NCBI RefSeq assembly: GCF_017873215.1
Contig: NZ_JAGGKA010000003.1
Location: forward strand, 186,001 to 250,000
DNA: 64,000 nt
Source of the DNA: Clostridium tetanomorphum
Lineage (GTDB): Bacteria; Bacillota; Clostridia; Clostridiales; Clostridiaceae
Direction of reading: 5' to 3'
A program made the translations under genes and the position numbers. Shown in pieces: positions 1-8,655 of the stretch (its first letter is position 1; each line of letters begins with the position of its first letter). The notes beneath the pieces are model-generated. The model had not been told where the DNA came from, made no database searches, and saw nothing but the letters and a program-made list of their open reading frames with translations.

Positions 1-125
1 TTCATAATAATTTTATTTCTGAAGCTTGTCTTAAATTAAAAATAATAACTTTCATTGGATTGCCACAATGAAATCATAGCATAGTTTAAGATAAGCATTC
101 AATCTAATAAATAATTCTGTAATGA

Positions 126-404
126 TTATAAGCATAAAAGTTTTTCTTGACTTATTATTCTTCTTATACTCTTTTCTGACAGGTAATATTCTTGAGTTAG
201 TTCATTAATAGTAGCCCCATCAATGTACTTTTTATAAATTTCATTATTTCTCACCTTAAGACTACTTTTTATACCACTTTTTTCTCCCCAGGCCTTATGA
301 TTTCCATTTTTTCTGGGTATATAAAGATATTCCCCGTCTATATATTCTTGTATTATTTTAACAATTTCCTCTGGTAACACATCTTGTGCTTTTATATATT
401 TCAT
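126..404 (-). CDS. CD3324-type small HTH protein
   Basis: This 92-residue basic protein resembles the small CD3324-type proteins common in clostridia. It has a conserved N-terminal part containing EYIDGEYLYIPRK and a C-terminal helix-turn-helix-like part (INELTQEYYLSEKSIRRII). A second member lies at 3160-3429 on the same strand, and the two share the IQEYIDGEY.YIPRK block and the tail. The HTH-like tail suggests DNA binding, but target and role are unknown. A ribosome binding site (AGGAGTAAGGAA on the minus strand) precedes the ATG. The gene ends near the window edge with no gene visible downstream. Confidence 0.75.
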   Translation of the reverse strand: MKYIKAQDVLPEEIVKIIQEYIDGEYLYIPRKNGNHKAWGEKSGIKSSLKVRNNEIYKKYIDGATINELTQEYYLSEKSIRRIISQEKLLCL

Positions 405-507
405 TTCCTTACTCCTCCACTTTTACCATAGTATTAAAGCAAAGAATACTAAGAAGCTATGTGTTACAGAGCCTAAAACATGTAAGCATTTCAGCTAATT
501 TAACAGC

Positions 508-594
508 TTAGGCTCCAAACAAAGATAGCTGACTTTGTTGTAGTCTTTGCAAGGAGCAAGCTGATTTAGAGCTGAATGTATCAATGACCTTCAT
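508..594 (-). CDS. possible 28-aa peptide ORF upstream of CD3324-type gene
   Basis: A short minus-strand frame encodes 28 residues (starts MKVIDTFSSKSACS). It follows GGGGGTG with 5-nt spacing and a promoter-like sequence, with TATAAT at about 622-627. It lies about 100 bp upstream of the CD3324-type gene on the same strand. The second CD3324-type gene also has a short frame with a good ribosome binding site in front of it. This may be a leader or signal peptide, or chance. There is no homology evidence. Confidence 0.25.
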   Translation of the reverse strand: MKVIDTFSSKSACSLQRLQQSQLSLFGA

Positions 595-824
595 AAAAAC
601 ACCCCCAATACGTTACGCCTATTATATCATAATTAACATTAAATTGAATATATGTTTATCCTAGAGGAGAATTTTATAACCTTTTTCGGGTGAAAGTTGT
701 AGGGTAAATCTTATTAATTTGATTAATATTTATATTTTAGTTTTAAAATCAAAAATGCAAACATACAATAAACTAATTATTATGTTTAAATAAAATGTAT
801 TTTTGATGAAAGGTATAGATAGGC

Positions 825-2219
825 ATGAAGGATATTAATATAAAGAAGTTCTTTAAAAAGGAGGTTAAGAAAAATATTATTATTTTAATAGCCTCAATTA
901 TACTAATATATTTACTTATCTCATTATATTTTGTTAATCATTATTTTTTTAATACAGTAATGAATGGAGTAGATGTTTCATTAAAAGCACATGATGATGT
1001 AAATAATATTATTATAAATTATATTAAAGATTATAAGCTACAGTTAATCGAAAGAAATGGAGAAATAGAAGAAATAATAGGACAAGATATAGGAATGAAG
1101 TACAATGAGAAAAATAGTGCTCATAGAATTTATCAAATGAAGAATTCTTTAAAATGGATAAGTTCATTAATAAAGAAGCAAGAATATTATGTATGTGATT
1201 TATTTGTTTATAATAAAGATAAATTAGAAAACAAAATAAATACATTAAAATGTTTAAATAGAGATATTATAGAATCCCAAAATGTAAGCTTTAAGTATTC
1301 AAATGGTTCATATGAAGCTGTTAAAGAAATATATGGAAATAAGATATATAAAGATATATTAAATCAAGCTATAGAAATGAGTATATTAGAAGGAAAAACA
1401 AAATTAGATTTAAATAGAAATTTGTGTTATGAAAATCCACAGTATACTTTAAGATCTGATAAAACTTTTCAAACTAACAATTTACTAAATAAATATGTAG
1501 GGACAAAAATTACTTATGTGTTTGGAAGCAAAAATGAAATATTAGATGGAAATATAATAAATAAATGGCTTAGGATTGATGAGAATTTAGACATAGTAAT
1601 AGATAAAAAAGCAGTTAATGAATATGTACAAGGCTTAAGCAAAAAATATGATACAGTTGGCATAGGGAGAAAAATTAAAGCATCTACAAATAAAATAGTA
1701 GAAGTTAAGGGAGGATTCTATGGATGGAAAATTAATTGTGCTGCTGAAGTAAAAGTATTATTAGAAAATATAAAACTTGGTAAAGCATTAAAAAAAGAAC
1801 CTATATATATTCAAAAGGCTTTATTTAGAAATGAAGATGACATAGGCAATACTTATGTAGAAATTAACATAACAAGACAACATCTATGGTTTTATAAAGA
1901 TGGAAAGCTTATAATTGAAGGGTCAGTAGTAACAGGCAATCCTAATAAGGGAAATGGAACTAGTGTTGGGGTGTATATGCTTAATTATAAACAAAAAGGA
2001 GCAACTTTAACTGGACCAAATTATAATTCTCAAGTAACTTATTGGATGCCTTTTAACGGAAATATAGGAATACATGATGCAAGCTGGAGACATTCCTTTG
2101 GAAAAGATATATATAAAAGAAATGGAAGCCATGGATGTGTAAATACTCCTTTACATTTAGCCAAAACTATTTTTGATAATATAAAAGAAGGAACTCCCAT
2201 TATTTGTTATGAAGAATAG
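825..2219 (+). CDS. membrane-anchored L,D-transpeptidase (YkuD domain)
   Basis: The 464-residue protein has a basic N-terminus, one transmembrane helix at about residues 17-37, and an extracytoplasmic region resembling the PG_binding_4 domain (about 60-300). The C-terminal YkuD catalytic domain covers about 340-463. The active-site signature is visible: GIHDA, then NGSHGCVNTP, with the catalytic Cys in SHGC. Enzymes of this family make 3-3 cross-links between meso-diaminopimelate residues of peptidoglycan and resist most beta-lactams. The gene stands alone and ends at a strong hairpin terminator. The start was chosen as the first ATG before the basic and hydrophobic leader; its ribosome binding site (AAAGG) is weak. 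Confidence 0.9.
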   Translation: MKDINIKKFFKKEVKKNIIILIASIILIYLLISLYFVNHYFFNTVMNGVDVSLKAHDDVNNIIINYIKDYKLQLIERNGEIEEIIGQDIGMKYNEKNSAHRIYQMKNSLKWISSLIKKQEYYVCDLFVYNKDKLENKINTLKCLNRDIIESQNVSFKYSNGSYEAVKEIYGNKIYKDILNQAIEMSILEGKTKLDLNRNLCYENPQYTLRSDKTFQTNNLLNKYVGTKITYVFGSKNEILDGNIINKWLRIDENLDIVIDKKAVNEYVQGLSKKYDTVGIGRKIKASTNKIVEVKGGFYGWKINCAAEVKVLLENIKLGKALKKEPIYIQKALFRNEDDIGNTYVEINITRQHLWFYKDGKLIIEGSVVTGNPNKGNGTSVGVYMLNYKQKGATLTGPNYNSQVTYWMPFNGNIGIHDASWRHSFGKDIYKRNGSHGCVNTPLHLAKTIFDNIKEGTPIICYEE

Positions 2220-2229
2220 AAATATAGGA

Positions 2230-2261
2230 AATCCCCGGAAAGACTACTGTTTCCGGGGATT
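2230..2261. terminator. bidirectional hairpin terminator
   Basis: A perfect 12-bp stem (AATCCCCGGAAA / TTTCCGGGGATT) with an 8-nt loop. It lies between the convergent L,D-transpeptidase and methyltransferase genes. Confidence 0.85.
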
Positions 2262-2314
2262 ATAAATAAATTGTAAATACAATTTGTTTTGATAAATGGG
2301 CTTTTAAAAATGTA

Positions 2315-3031
2315 CTATCTTCGTTTCCTGGCTATCACAGAAATTATATTCATGTATTTTCCTGCGCCAGCTTCCATTGCACGACGATCATTTACAGCAT
2401 ATTCATTTTCGCAGTTCAACCAATCCTTCCAACATTCTTCAAAGCACATCATTTCATCAATGGCTTCCACAGTAATCTTCTTGGACTTAGAAAGGAGTTG
2501 TTGCCACCATTCACAACTATGAAAAGTTTCCATGTCCTCTGCTCTCCATGAAAGAAGTATTTCTTTAGGAAGATTATTATGAATTTCTTCTTTGAAACCT
2601 GGAAAGGACATAGCAATAATTCCATTGGATTTAACAAATGGAGCAAGCTTTTTGTCCATAAATCCGTCTTCTCTACCAAAGTAATAGTATGAATCAACAC
2701 TGATAACAGCATCAAAGTATTCATTGGCAAAAGGTAGATCATTAGCATCAGCGTGAATTGGAATGATCATTTCTTCTAAACCAAAATCTTTAAAACGCTG
2801 AAAGTTTTCAGTTGCTCCTATCCATAAATCTGTTGCATAAACTTGAACACCAAATTCTTTTGCCAAGAAAATGGAGGTTAGTCCTTTTCCACAGCCTAAA
2901 TCTAAAACTTTCATGCCAGGCTGAAGGTTAAGATTGACAGTCAATTCTTCTATCATTTTCAGCGCATTTGGTCCCATCATATTTTCCTTAACGAATTGAT
3001 TATCATATTTTGAACTTTTTAGAAATTCCAT
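2315..3031 (-). CDS. class I SAM-dependent methyltransferase
   Basis: About 238 residues with a Rossmann methyltransferase fold. Motif I is VLDLGCGKGLTS near residue 46, an acidic residue ends strand 2 (ATD), and DANDLPF and FDAVISVDS match the following motifs. The substrate cannot be told from sequence; small-molecule methyltransferases of this shape often act on metabolites or antibiotics. A longer frame starts at 3061, but AAGGAAGGGA lies ahead of the internal ATG at 3031, so I prefer 3031. The gene is monocistronic between two hairpins. Confidence 0.8.
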   Translation of the reverse strand: MEFLKSSKYDNQFVKENMMGPNALKMIEELTVNLNLQPGMKVLDLGCGKGLTSIFLAKEFGVQVYATDLWIGATENFQRFKDFGLEEMIIPIHADANDLPFANEYFDAVISVDSYYYFGREDGFMDKKLAPFVKSNGIIAMSFPGFKEEIHNNLPKEILLSWRAEDMETFHSCEWWQQLLSKSKKITVEAIDEMMCFEECWKDWLNCENEYAVNDRRAMEAGAGKYMNIISVIARKRR

Positions 3032-3120
3032 AGTATCACATTCCCTTCCTTCAATTTTCATTATAATTGTACTATATTAAATCTCATATATGTTCCCACA
3101 TCTTTTTTCAGAAGAAAGAA

Positions 3121-3152
3121 AGAGAACACCACAAAACCATATGGTGTTCTCT
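3121..3152 (-). terminator. hairpin terminator after CD3324-type gene
   Basis: An 11-bp stem (AGAGAACACCA / TGGTGTTCTCT) with a 10-nt loop. On the minus strand it is followed by a T-rich tract. It directly follows the stop codon of the minus-strand gene at 3160-3429. Confidence 0.75.
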
Positions 3153-3159
3153 TAAATAT

Positions 3160-3429
3160 TTAATCTTTCATTTTAGCTACAATTTTATAAATCGTTTTTA
3201 CGGATAAGAAATATTCTTCAGCCAATTGTCTTATTGATATACCAGATGAGTATTTATTAAAAATTTCTATATTACGTTCAAAGGTGTATTGTTTATTTTT
3301 CGTTGTAACTCCCCATGCTTTTCTATTACATGGCTTACGAGGAATATAAACATATTCACCATCAATATATTCTTGTATTACAGACAATAGGTTTTCTGGA
3401 AATATTAATTTACCATTCTGATAGCCCAT
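3160..3429 (-). CDS. CD3324-type small HTH protein, second copy
   Basis: The 89-residue paralogue of the gene at 126-404 shares the IQEYIDGEY.YIPRK block, a Lys/Arg-rich centre and a C-terminal HTH-like segment (SIRQLAEEYFLSVKTIYKIV). The family is common in clostridia with no established function. A good ribosome binding site (AGGAGG) precedes the ATG. Two family members within 3 kb suggest local duplication, with a methyltransferase between them. A hairpin terminator follows. Confidence 0.75.
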   Translation of the reverse strand: MGYQNGKLIFPENLLSVIQEYIDGEYVYIPRKPCNRKAWGVTTKNKQYTFERNIEIFNKYSSGISIRQLAEEYFLSVKTIYKIVAKMKD

Positions 3430-3463
3430 TACACTTCCTCCTAATATTTGTTATGATTAGGAT

Positions 3464-3535
3464 TTAGCAAAGGATATAAATAGCCCTTGCTATTTGTAAT
3501 GAACCAGCAATGTATATGTTAAACTGATACGTCAT
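3464..3535 (-). CDS. possible 23-aa peptide ORF upstream of second CD3324-type gene
   Basis: A minus-strand frame encoding 23 mostly hydrophobic residues (starts MTYQFNIYIAGS). AAAGGGGA lies immediately before the ATG, so spacing is short. It sits 34 bp upstream of the CD3324-type gene, paralleling the short frame at 508-594. The sequence is not similar to that one. It could be a leader peptide or chance. Confidence 0.22.
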   Translation of the reverse strand: MTYQFNIYIAGSLQIARAIYILC

Positions 3536-3627
3536 TCCCCTTTCCAATATTATGTACATTCATTCTACTTCATAAAGGAAAATAGTTCAAGTGAAAAAAA
3601 TAGTATTATTATATATGAAATAACCTG

Positions 3628-3667
3628 GGAAAATGGGCATGATGGTTGATTATCATACCCATTTTCC
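3628..3667 (-). terminator. long hairpin downstream of permease genes
   Basis: Stem of 16 bp with one mismatch (GGAAAATGGGCATGAT / ATCATACCCATTTTCC) and an 8-nt loop. It lies just past the 3' end of the minus-strand permease pair. No clear T-tract follows on that strand, so it may be an mRNA-end structure rather than a classic terminator. Confidence 0.5.
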
Positions 3668-3733
3668 GAGATTGTCATGGCATAAAGTGAGAAAATCAAC
3701 ATATACTAAGAAGCACTATTAAAAAATATATTG

Positions 3734-4459
3734 TTAAATATACTTAATAGCTTTTGCAGGACATTTATCAATAGCTAATTTTATTTTATCATTTTCTTGA
3801 GATTTTATTATTTTACCCAATACTTTTGCTTTTTTATTTTCCAGTACAAAATTTTCTGGAGCTATTTTTGTACATAATCCACAACTAATGCAAAAATTTT
3901 CATTTATATTTAGTAATGCATCTTCTTTAGTTACAATGTCATCTAGAGGGACATCTTCTTTTTTAACAACTTTCGATGTAATAATAGCTATTATTAAAAT
4001 AGATATTGTAGTTAATATCCATCTAATAGCCATAAACTTAGGTCCTAAAAATTTAGACTCATTAGCAAGCATTGGAATTTTAATTACAGCCCAAGAACTT
4101 AAAATAATTATTATATTAGCTATGCTTGCTCCTTTTTTTATAAGCATTTTACAAACAGGAAATGCTGCGTAAATAGGACCAGCTGAAAAACTGCCTAATA
4201 AAAAGGAAAATAGAAACCCTTTTGCACCGGAATTTTCTCCTAAAGCATTTTCAATTGTTTTTTTAGGAACCCAAGCTTCTATAAGAGAAACCAATAAAAG
4301 TATTATGGGCAGTATGGTAAGCATCTCTTTTACATAATATAAACTGTTATTTAATGACTTTATGCCTTTATCAGGCATTAAAATTAGTAAAAATACATAT
4401 ATAAAAATTACAAAAACTAAAAATAAGTTATTCTTAATTTCATTAATAAATTTATTCAT
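3734..4459 (-). CDS. YraQ/ArsP-type permease half with C-terminal ferredoxin domain
   Basis: 241 residues with about five transmembrane helices over residues 10-165, then a soluble tail. The tail carries a single [4Fe-4S] ferredoxin-like motif, CISCGLCTKIAPENF followed about 40 residues later by CPAKAIK. The membrane part resembles one half of the DUF318 (YraQ/ArsP-like) permeases; the upstream gene supplies the other half with a 4-bp overlap (ATGA). ArsP members export organoarsenicals, but this substrate is unknown. A ferredoxin tail suggests redox sensing or electron input coupled to transport. The family call is good; the function is inference. Confidence 0.75.
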   Translation of the reverse strand: MNKFINEIKNNLFLVFVIFIYVFLLILMPDKGIKSLNNSLYYVKEMLTILPIILLLVSLIEAWVPKKTIENALGENSGAKGFLFSFLLGSFSAGPIYAAFPVCKMLIKKGASIANIIIILSSWAVIKIPMLANESKFLGPKFMAIRWILTTISILIIAIITSKVVKKEDVPLDDIVTKEDALLNINENFCISCGLCTKIAPENFVLENKKAKVLGKIIKSQENDKIKLAIDKCPAKAIKYI

Positions 4460-4956
4460 ATTATTCCCCCCATTAAAAGTGATATAATGACTGCAAATAT
4501 AAAGCTTAGCAAATTTCTAGTTAATGCAAATTTAAGTCCAAACTCTCTGTTCTCAAGTGGGAATGTAACCATTCCTACCATAGTAAGAGTTGTTAAAAAT
4601 GCTACTATAGGAATTATGCTAGCTCCTGCATCTATAAGAGAACCTACAAGTGGGAAAGAAACAAAAGCTGGTATTAACGTAATACTTCCTACAAAGGCTG
4701 CAATAATGGTTGATATTAATATATTTGAACCTCCTAAATATTGCTTAATGGTTTCAGGCGGAATAAATGTGAGTAATAAACCTATGAGAAAAAGTATTCC
4801 TATAATTTCACCTATCATGTTTTTCATTAATCCACTGGACATTTTAATAGAATTAATTGTTTTCTTTTTATCTTTAATAATAGATACTATAAACCAACTT
4901 AATGTTATTATCCAAAGACTTATTATAAAAATATCCATTTTATTCTCTCCTTTCAC
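4456..4956 (-). CDS. YraQ/ArsP-type permease half
   Basis: 166 residues with about five hydrophobic segments and the glycine-rich GGSN...GSITLIPAFVSFPLVGSLIDAG region typical of DUF318 permeases. It overlaps the next gene, which encodes the partner half with a ferredoxin tail, so the two probably form one transporter. A good ribosome binding site (AAAGGAGAG) precedes a start near the annotated 5' end; an ATG a few codons in (MDIFIISLW) is likelier, because the AGGAGA lies inside the longer frame. It is divergent from a Crp/Fnr regulator, which probably controls the pair. Confidence 0.75.
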   Translation of the reverse strand: MKGENKMDIFIISLWIITLSWFIVSIIKDKKKTINSIKMSSGLMKNMIGEIIGILFLIGLLLTFIPPETIKQYLGGSNILISTIIAAFVGSITLIPAFVSFPLVGSLIDAGASIIPIVAFLTTLTMVGMVTFPLENREFGLKFALTRNLLSFIFAVIISLLMGGII

Positions 4957-4996
4957 TATCTTTACTCTAAGTATAAGTTGTTTTAAAATTATAATC

Positions 4997-5012
4997 AGTT
5001 ACCAAGGTAACT
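4997..5012. promoter_or_regulatory. palindromic operator candidate for Crp/Fnr regulator
   Basis: A perfect palindrome AGTTACC-AA-GGTAACT in the 81-bp gap between the divergent permease operon and the Crp/Fnr gene. Length and symmetry fit a Crp/Fnr-family binding site. It lies just ahead of the regulator's ribosome binding site, so autoregulation is possible. Confidence 0.55.
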
Positions 5013-5037
5013 AATTTAAAAAAGGAGAAATTTTTTA

Positions 5038-5709
5038 ATGTTAGACTTTATTGAGATGCTTCAACATATAGATTTATTTAAAGGCCTTACTTCTCAAAAT
5101 ATTGAAGATTTACTTGCAAAAGAATCTTCTTATATTAAAGAATATAAGAAGGGCTCAGTAATATACTTTCAAAACGAAAAATGTATGACTTTAGACATAG
5201 TTTTAAAAGGCGTTGTTTCTATAGAAGGGATTGATGATAAAGGAAATTATATTACAATAAGTGATTTTACTGCTGGAAATGTGATAGGCGGTAATTTGCT
5301 TTTTTGTCATAAAAACTCTTATCCAATGACTATTATAGGAAAAACGGATGTAACAATTATTCATTTAAAAAAAGATTTAATTTTAAAGCTTTGTCAAAGT
5401 AACTCTAATTTTTTGATTAATTTTCTTGAATCACTATCAGATAAAACTTTGATTTTAGCAGATAGAATAAAAACATTATCATTTAAGTCCTTAAGAAAAT
5501 CCATAGTTGATTTTTTAATCTATGAAAGTTATTCTCAAAAAAATAATAAAATTAAGTTAGGATTAACTAAAAAAGACTTAGCAGAAAAGTTTGGTGTACA
5601 AAGGACTTCTTTATCTCGTGAATTAAAGAAAATGAGAGAAGAGGGGTTAATAGAATATGATGCATATTCTATTACAATTTTAGATAAAGATTCACTAATG
5701 AAATTTTAA
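5038..5709 (+). CDS. Crp/Fnr family transcriptional regulator
   Basis: 223 residues with an N-terminal cyclic-nucleotide-binding-like beta-roll (about 10-120), a dimer helix, and a C-terminal Crp-type winged helix (LTKKDLAEKFGVQRTSLSRELKKM, split here by role rather than length). There is no Fnr-style N-terminal cysteine cluster; scattered cysteines (positions near 47, 93, 120) could still serve redox sensing. It is transcribed divergently from the permease-ferredoxin pair with a palindrome between, so it is the likely regulator of that transporter. The ribosome binding site AAGGAG is well placed. Confidence 0.85.
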   Translation: MLDFIEMLQHIDLFKGLTSQNIEDLLAKESSYIKEYKKGSVIYFQNEKCMTLDIVLKGVVSIEGIDDKGNYITISDFTAGNVIGGNLLFCHKNSYPMTIIGKTDVTIIHLKKDLILKLCQSNSNFLINFLESLSDKTLILADRIKTLSFKSLRKSIVDFLIYESYSQKNNKIKLGLTKKDLAEKFGVQRTSLSRELKKMREEGLIEYDAYSITILDKDSLMKF

Positions 5710-5873
5710 TACAGATTAATTTTTCCAATATATATAAGTATGTTAAAATAAAATGATGGAATATAAAGTTAAAACTTTACTTGCAATCTATGTAGAGAAC
5801 TATATCATAAATGACGTAGAGTTTAAAAGAGATTTATATGACACATATATAATAAGTTTAGAAAGGATAAAAA

Positions 5874-6689
5874 ATGTTTAAAATAGGTGAATTTTCAGTA
5901 CTTACATCTATAAGTATTCATATGCTTAGAAACTACGATAAAATTGGATTATTAACGCCTAAGTATATAGATGAATGGACAGGATATCGATATTATGAAA
6001 GTGATCAATTGCCAATTGCAAACCAAATTGTAGCTTTAAAGATGATGGGATTTGGACTAAAAGAAATAGCAGCGTTACAATTAGAATACATGCAAATGGA
6101 CAAGTTTAAAGATGTATTAAAAAATAAAATTGAAGCTAAAGAACGAGAAGTAAAATTAATTAGAAGACAGTTAGCACAAATGAAGAATGTACTGAAGGAT
6201 TTGACAAGTGAAAAGAAACATCCATTGTCTATAGTGATTAAGTGTATACCAGATAGAAAAGTTGCTAGCTTTAGAAAAAAAATTAAGGAGTTTCCGGATG
6301 AAGGGATTTTATGGAAAACACTTAGTGATGAATGTGAAAAGTTAAATGTTGAATTTTCAGATGCAAATTATTCTATTGCTATTCAACATGAAATAAATTT
6401 TGATGAAAATTACATTGATGTTGAAGTTCAAAGATTAGTTGAAAACATTTATGAAAGTACAGATAAGGTTAAGTTTTATAGTATACCATCTTGTGAAGTA
6501 GCTGCACTAGTATATCAAGGTGGATATAGCAAACTTAAAGATATAAATATTTATATAGCTAAATGGATAACCCAAAATGGTTTTGAAATTTGTGGACCTG
6601 CATTTAACATTTATTATATTTCTCCAGAACATGGAGTAAATGAAGAGAAATTTATTACAGAAGTATGTTTTCCTATTAAAAAAAGATAG
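5874..6689 (+). CDS. MerR family regulator with GyrI-like effector domain
   Basis: 271 residues. The N-terminal MerR winged helix (FKIGEFSVLTSISIHMLRNYDKIGLL) is followed by a coiled-coil dimerisation helix (about 75-120) and a C-terminal GyrI-like (SOUL/AraC-effector-binding type) ligand domain. This is the BmrR-like arrangement: drug-like ligands bound by the C-terminal domain activate target promoters. The next genes (6895, 7961) run in the same direction, and the second encodes a free-standing GyrI-like protein, so a ligand-responsive cluster is likely. A second regulator of the same design lies at 58435-59274. Confidence 0.88.
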   Translation: MFKIGEFSVLTSISIHMLRNYDKIGLLTPKYIDEWTGYRYYESDQLPIANQIVALKMMGFGLKEIAALQLEYMQMDKFKDVLKNKIEAKEREVKLIRRQLAQMKNVLKDLTSEKKHPLSIVIKCIPDRKVASFRKKIKEFPDEGILWKTLSDECEKLNVEFSDANYSIAIQHEINFDENYIDVEVQRLVENIYESTDKVKFYSIPSCEVAALVYQGGYSKLKDINIYIAKWITQNGFEICGPAFNIYYISPEHGVNEEKFITEVCFPIKKR

Positions 6690-6731
6690 GGTATTGACTC
6701 TAGCACAATGCGAGGGTATATGCTTTTTCTA

Positions 6732-6866
6732 TAAACAGAGTTCTTGGTTTCAGATGGAGTTTTTATTCCAACTGAAACTTAGGAATCGTTATCCAAGGAC
6801 GTACCCGCTCTTTACTCCCATTTTGAATAAGATGTGAGTATTAGAACGGGTAGTCATGGGATAAAC
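6732..6866 (+). repeat. structured intergenic repeat, copy A
   Basis: A two-hairpin element. The first hairpin pairs GTTTCAG..TGGA with TCCA..CTGAAAC (about 6748-6778). The second begins at CGTTATCC (6786) and closes at GGGATAA (about 6864), with TACCCG/CGGGTA inside. The 3' half aligns with 14346-14425 at roughly three quarters identity by eye, with pairing preserved. It lies between the MerR gene and the BtrH-like gene. It is likely a dispersed non-coding repeat. Confidence 0.6.
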
Positions 6867-6894
6867 AAAATTTTATAGAAGGAGTGATGAAAAT

Positions 6895-7971
6895 ATGCCT
6901 AAAAAAGTAATTGAACTAAGACATAAAGTTTGTGATTATACCTGTATGTGGAATGGTATTGAAGATTTATATGGGACAAAATTAGGTAAAGATATACCAG
7001 ATTATTTTTTCTTTTGTTTAAGTGGAATAGGAAGATTTGTATATTTGAAGTTTAGTAGTGGGAATATGCGAAGAATGACTTCATGGAATGATGGAAAAAC
7101 CAAAAAAATGTATGCATCAATTTGTAATATTGTAGGATTTAAACATAAACATATAGAAGGTAGAAAATTTGAATATGTAATGAAAAGGTCAAAAGAGCAG
7201 ATTGATAATGAAAAACCAGTTGTTCTTGGATGTTTGGATATGTATTATTTAAGTTATTATCCAAAGTTTTATTACAAAGAACATATACCAATTCATTATA
7301 TATTAATGGTTGGATATGATGATGAAGAGCAGTGTGCATATGTATATGATTGTGGAATCGAAAAGTTACAAAAAATTAAATATGAAACTCTTGAAAAGGC
7401 TATGAATATTGAAAAGACATCCTTATCCGATAAAAATTCAATTTGCCTTATAGAGTTTGATGATAAAATTAACAGTATTAAGGAAATTGCTATAAAGGGG
7501 TTTTATGAAAAAGCAAAGGAAATGCTTAATCCTAAGGTAGGATTTTGCGGAATTTCTGGCATGAGAAAGTTAAGCAAAGAAATTCTTAATTGGAAAAATG
7601 AATTAAATGCTGAAGAATATGAAACAGCTCTTAAACATATTGTTACGTTTACAGGTACTGTTCCAATTCTTCCCAATAGATTACTTATGACAGATAAAAA
7701 AGATGAAATAGAACATCAAGCCGCTCGAAGAGAATATGCTAAGTTATTAATGCAATTAGGAGATAAATTCGGTTTTCAGGAATGGAAAGTAGCAGCTGAC
7801 CTTTTTAAAAAAAGCGGTAGTATTATTCAAGAGATGACAGATTTAATAGTAGGTTACCTATTGAAAGAAAGTAAAGAGCTTAATGGATTACCATATATGA
7901 TTAATCAGATAGCAGACCTTGAAGAAAAAGCATATCATAGAATTTTGGAGGGAATAAGAAATGAAGCATGA
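6895..7971 (+). CDS. BtrH N-terminal domain protein (C39-peptidase-like fold)
   Basis: 358 residues. The N-terminal half resembles the BtrH_N domain named after butirosin biosynthesis protein BtrH, which transfers an acyl chain from carrier protein to ribostamycin. Here an early cysteine (about 15-20, HKVCDYTCMWNG), a later histidine (IPIHYILMVGYDDEE) and an Asp (VYDCG) look like a papain-type triad. The C-terminal part is helical, as in DUF4872-type companions. No carrier protein or antibiotic cluster is visible, so the substrate is unknown. The ribosome binding site AGAAGGAGTGA is good. The gene overlaps the next by 11 bp. Confidence 0.65.
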   Translation: MPKKVIELRHKVCDYTCMWNGIEDLYGTKLGKDIPDYFFFCLSGIGRFVYLKFSSGNMRRMTSWNDGKTKKMYASICNIVGFKHKHIEGRKFEYVMKRSKEQIDNEKPVVLGCLDMYYLSYYPKFYYKEHIPIHYILMVGYDDEEQCAYVYDCGIEKLQKIKYETLEKAMNIEKTSLSDKNSICLIEFDDKINSIKEIAIKGFYEKAKEMLNPKVGFCGISGMRKLSKEILNWKNELNAEEYETALKHIVTFTGTVPILPNRLLMTDKKDEIEHQAARREYAKLLMQLGDKFGFQEWKVAADLFKKSGSIIQEMTDLIVGYLLKESKELNGLPYMINQIADLEEKAYHRILEGIRNEA

Positions 7972-8563
7972 ATGGAGAAAGCATGAAAAAGAACTATATG
8001 CACCTAAGGTGACACCACAGTTATTATCTGTTCCAAAACAGAAATTTTTTATGATTAAAGGAAAAGGGAATCCTAATGATGAAGATTTTTCAGAGAGAAT
8101 AGGCGTTTTATACTCTTTATCATATGCTGTTAGAATGATGCCCAAAAGCGGATTTGTACCAGATGGATATTTTGAATACACTGTATATCCACTTGAAGGG
8201 ATTTGGGAAGAGTGTGATGCAAGTGATAAATCTACATTTTCTTATACAATCATGATAAGACAACCAGATTTTATTACAGAGGATGTTGTAAAAAGAGCCT
8301 TTGAAATAGCAAATGTGAAAAAACCAAATCCACTTTTAAAAGAAGTTTATTATGATGAAATAGAAGAAGGTCTTTCAGTGCAAATTCTTCATATAGGAGA
8401 TTATGATGATGAGCCAGAAAGCTTTCAAAAGATAATAAAATTTATGAATGAAAATAATCTAGAAAGAAGAGGGAAAACTCATAGAGAAATATATTTGTCA
8501 GATGCAAGAAAAGTAGAACGTAATAAATTAAAAACAATACTAAGATATATGGTTAAAGAATAA
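7961..8563 (+). CDS. free-standing GyrI-like small-molecule-binding protein
   Basis: 200 residues of the GyrI-like family: KFFMIKGKGNPNDEDF near the N-terminus, followed by the two-fold SHS2-type ligand fold and a C-terminal THREIYLSDARKVERNKLKTILRY signature split over the last 40 residues. Members bind or hydrolyse drug-like molecules and can protect gyrase or act as sinks. It overlaps the preceding BtrH-like gene by 11 bp, so the two are translationally coupled. With the upstream MerR-GyrI regulator this forms a probable three-gene ligand-response cluster. Confidence 0.8.
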   Translation: MKHEWRKHEKELYAPKVTPQLLSVPKQKFFMIKGKGNPNDEDFSERIGVLYSLSYAVRMMPKSGFVPDGYFEYTVYPLEGIWEECDASDKSTFSYTIMIRQPDFITEDVVKRAFEIANVKKPNPLLKEVYYDEIEEGLSVQILHIGDYDDEPESFQKIIKFMNENNLERRGKTHREIYLSDARKVERNKLKTILRYMVKE

Positions 8564-8655
8564 TTAGAGTAAAAACAATATATTTATGAACGAAAAAATC
8601 ATAATAAAAAATTATAATTTATATCAAATAATTAGAGAAATTATAACTTACACAC

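Noticed and set aside
4487-5014. 175-codon plus-strand ORF opposite the permease
   Set aside because: It is antisense to a clearly coding permease gene and has no good ribosome binding site; it arises from low-complexity membrane codons.
6640-6837. 65-codon ORF after the MerR gene
   Set aside because: It overlaps the MerR gene in another frame and then runs through the structured repeat.
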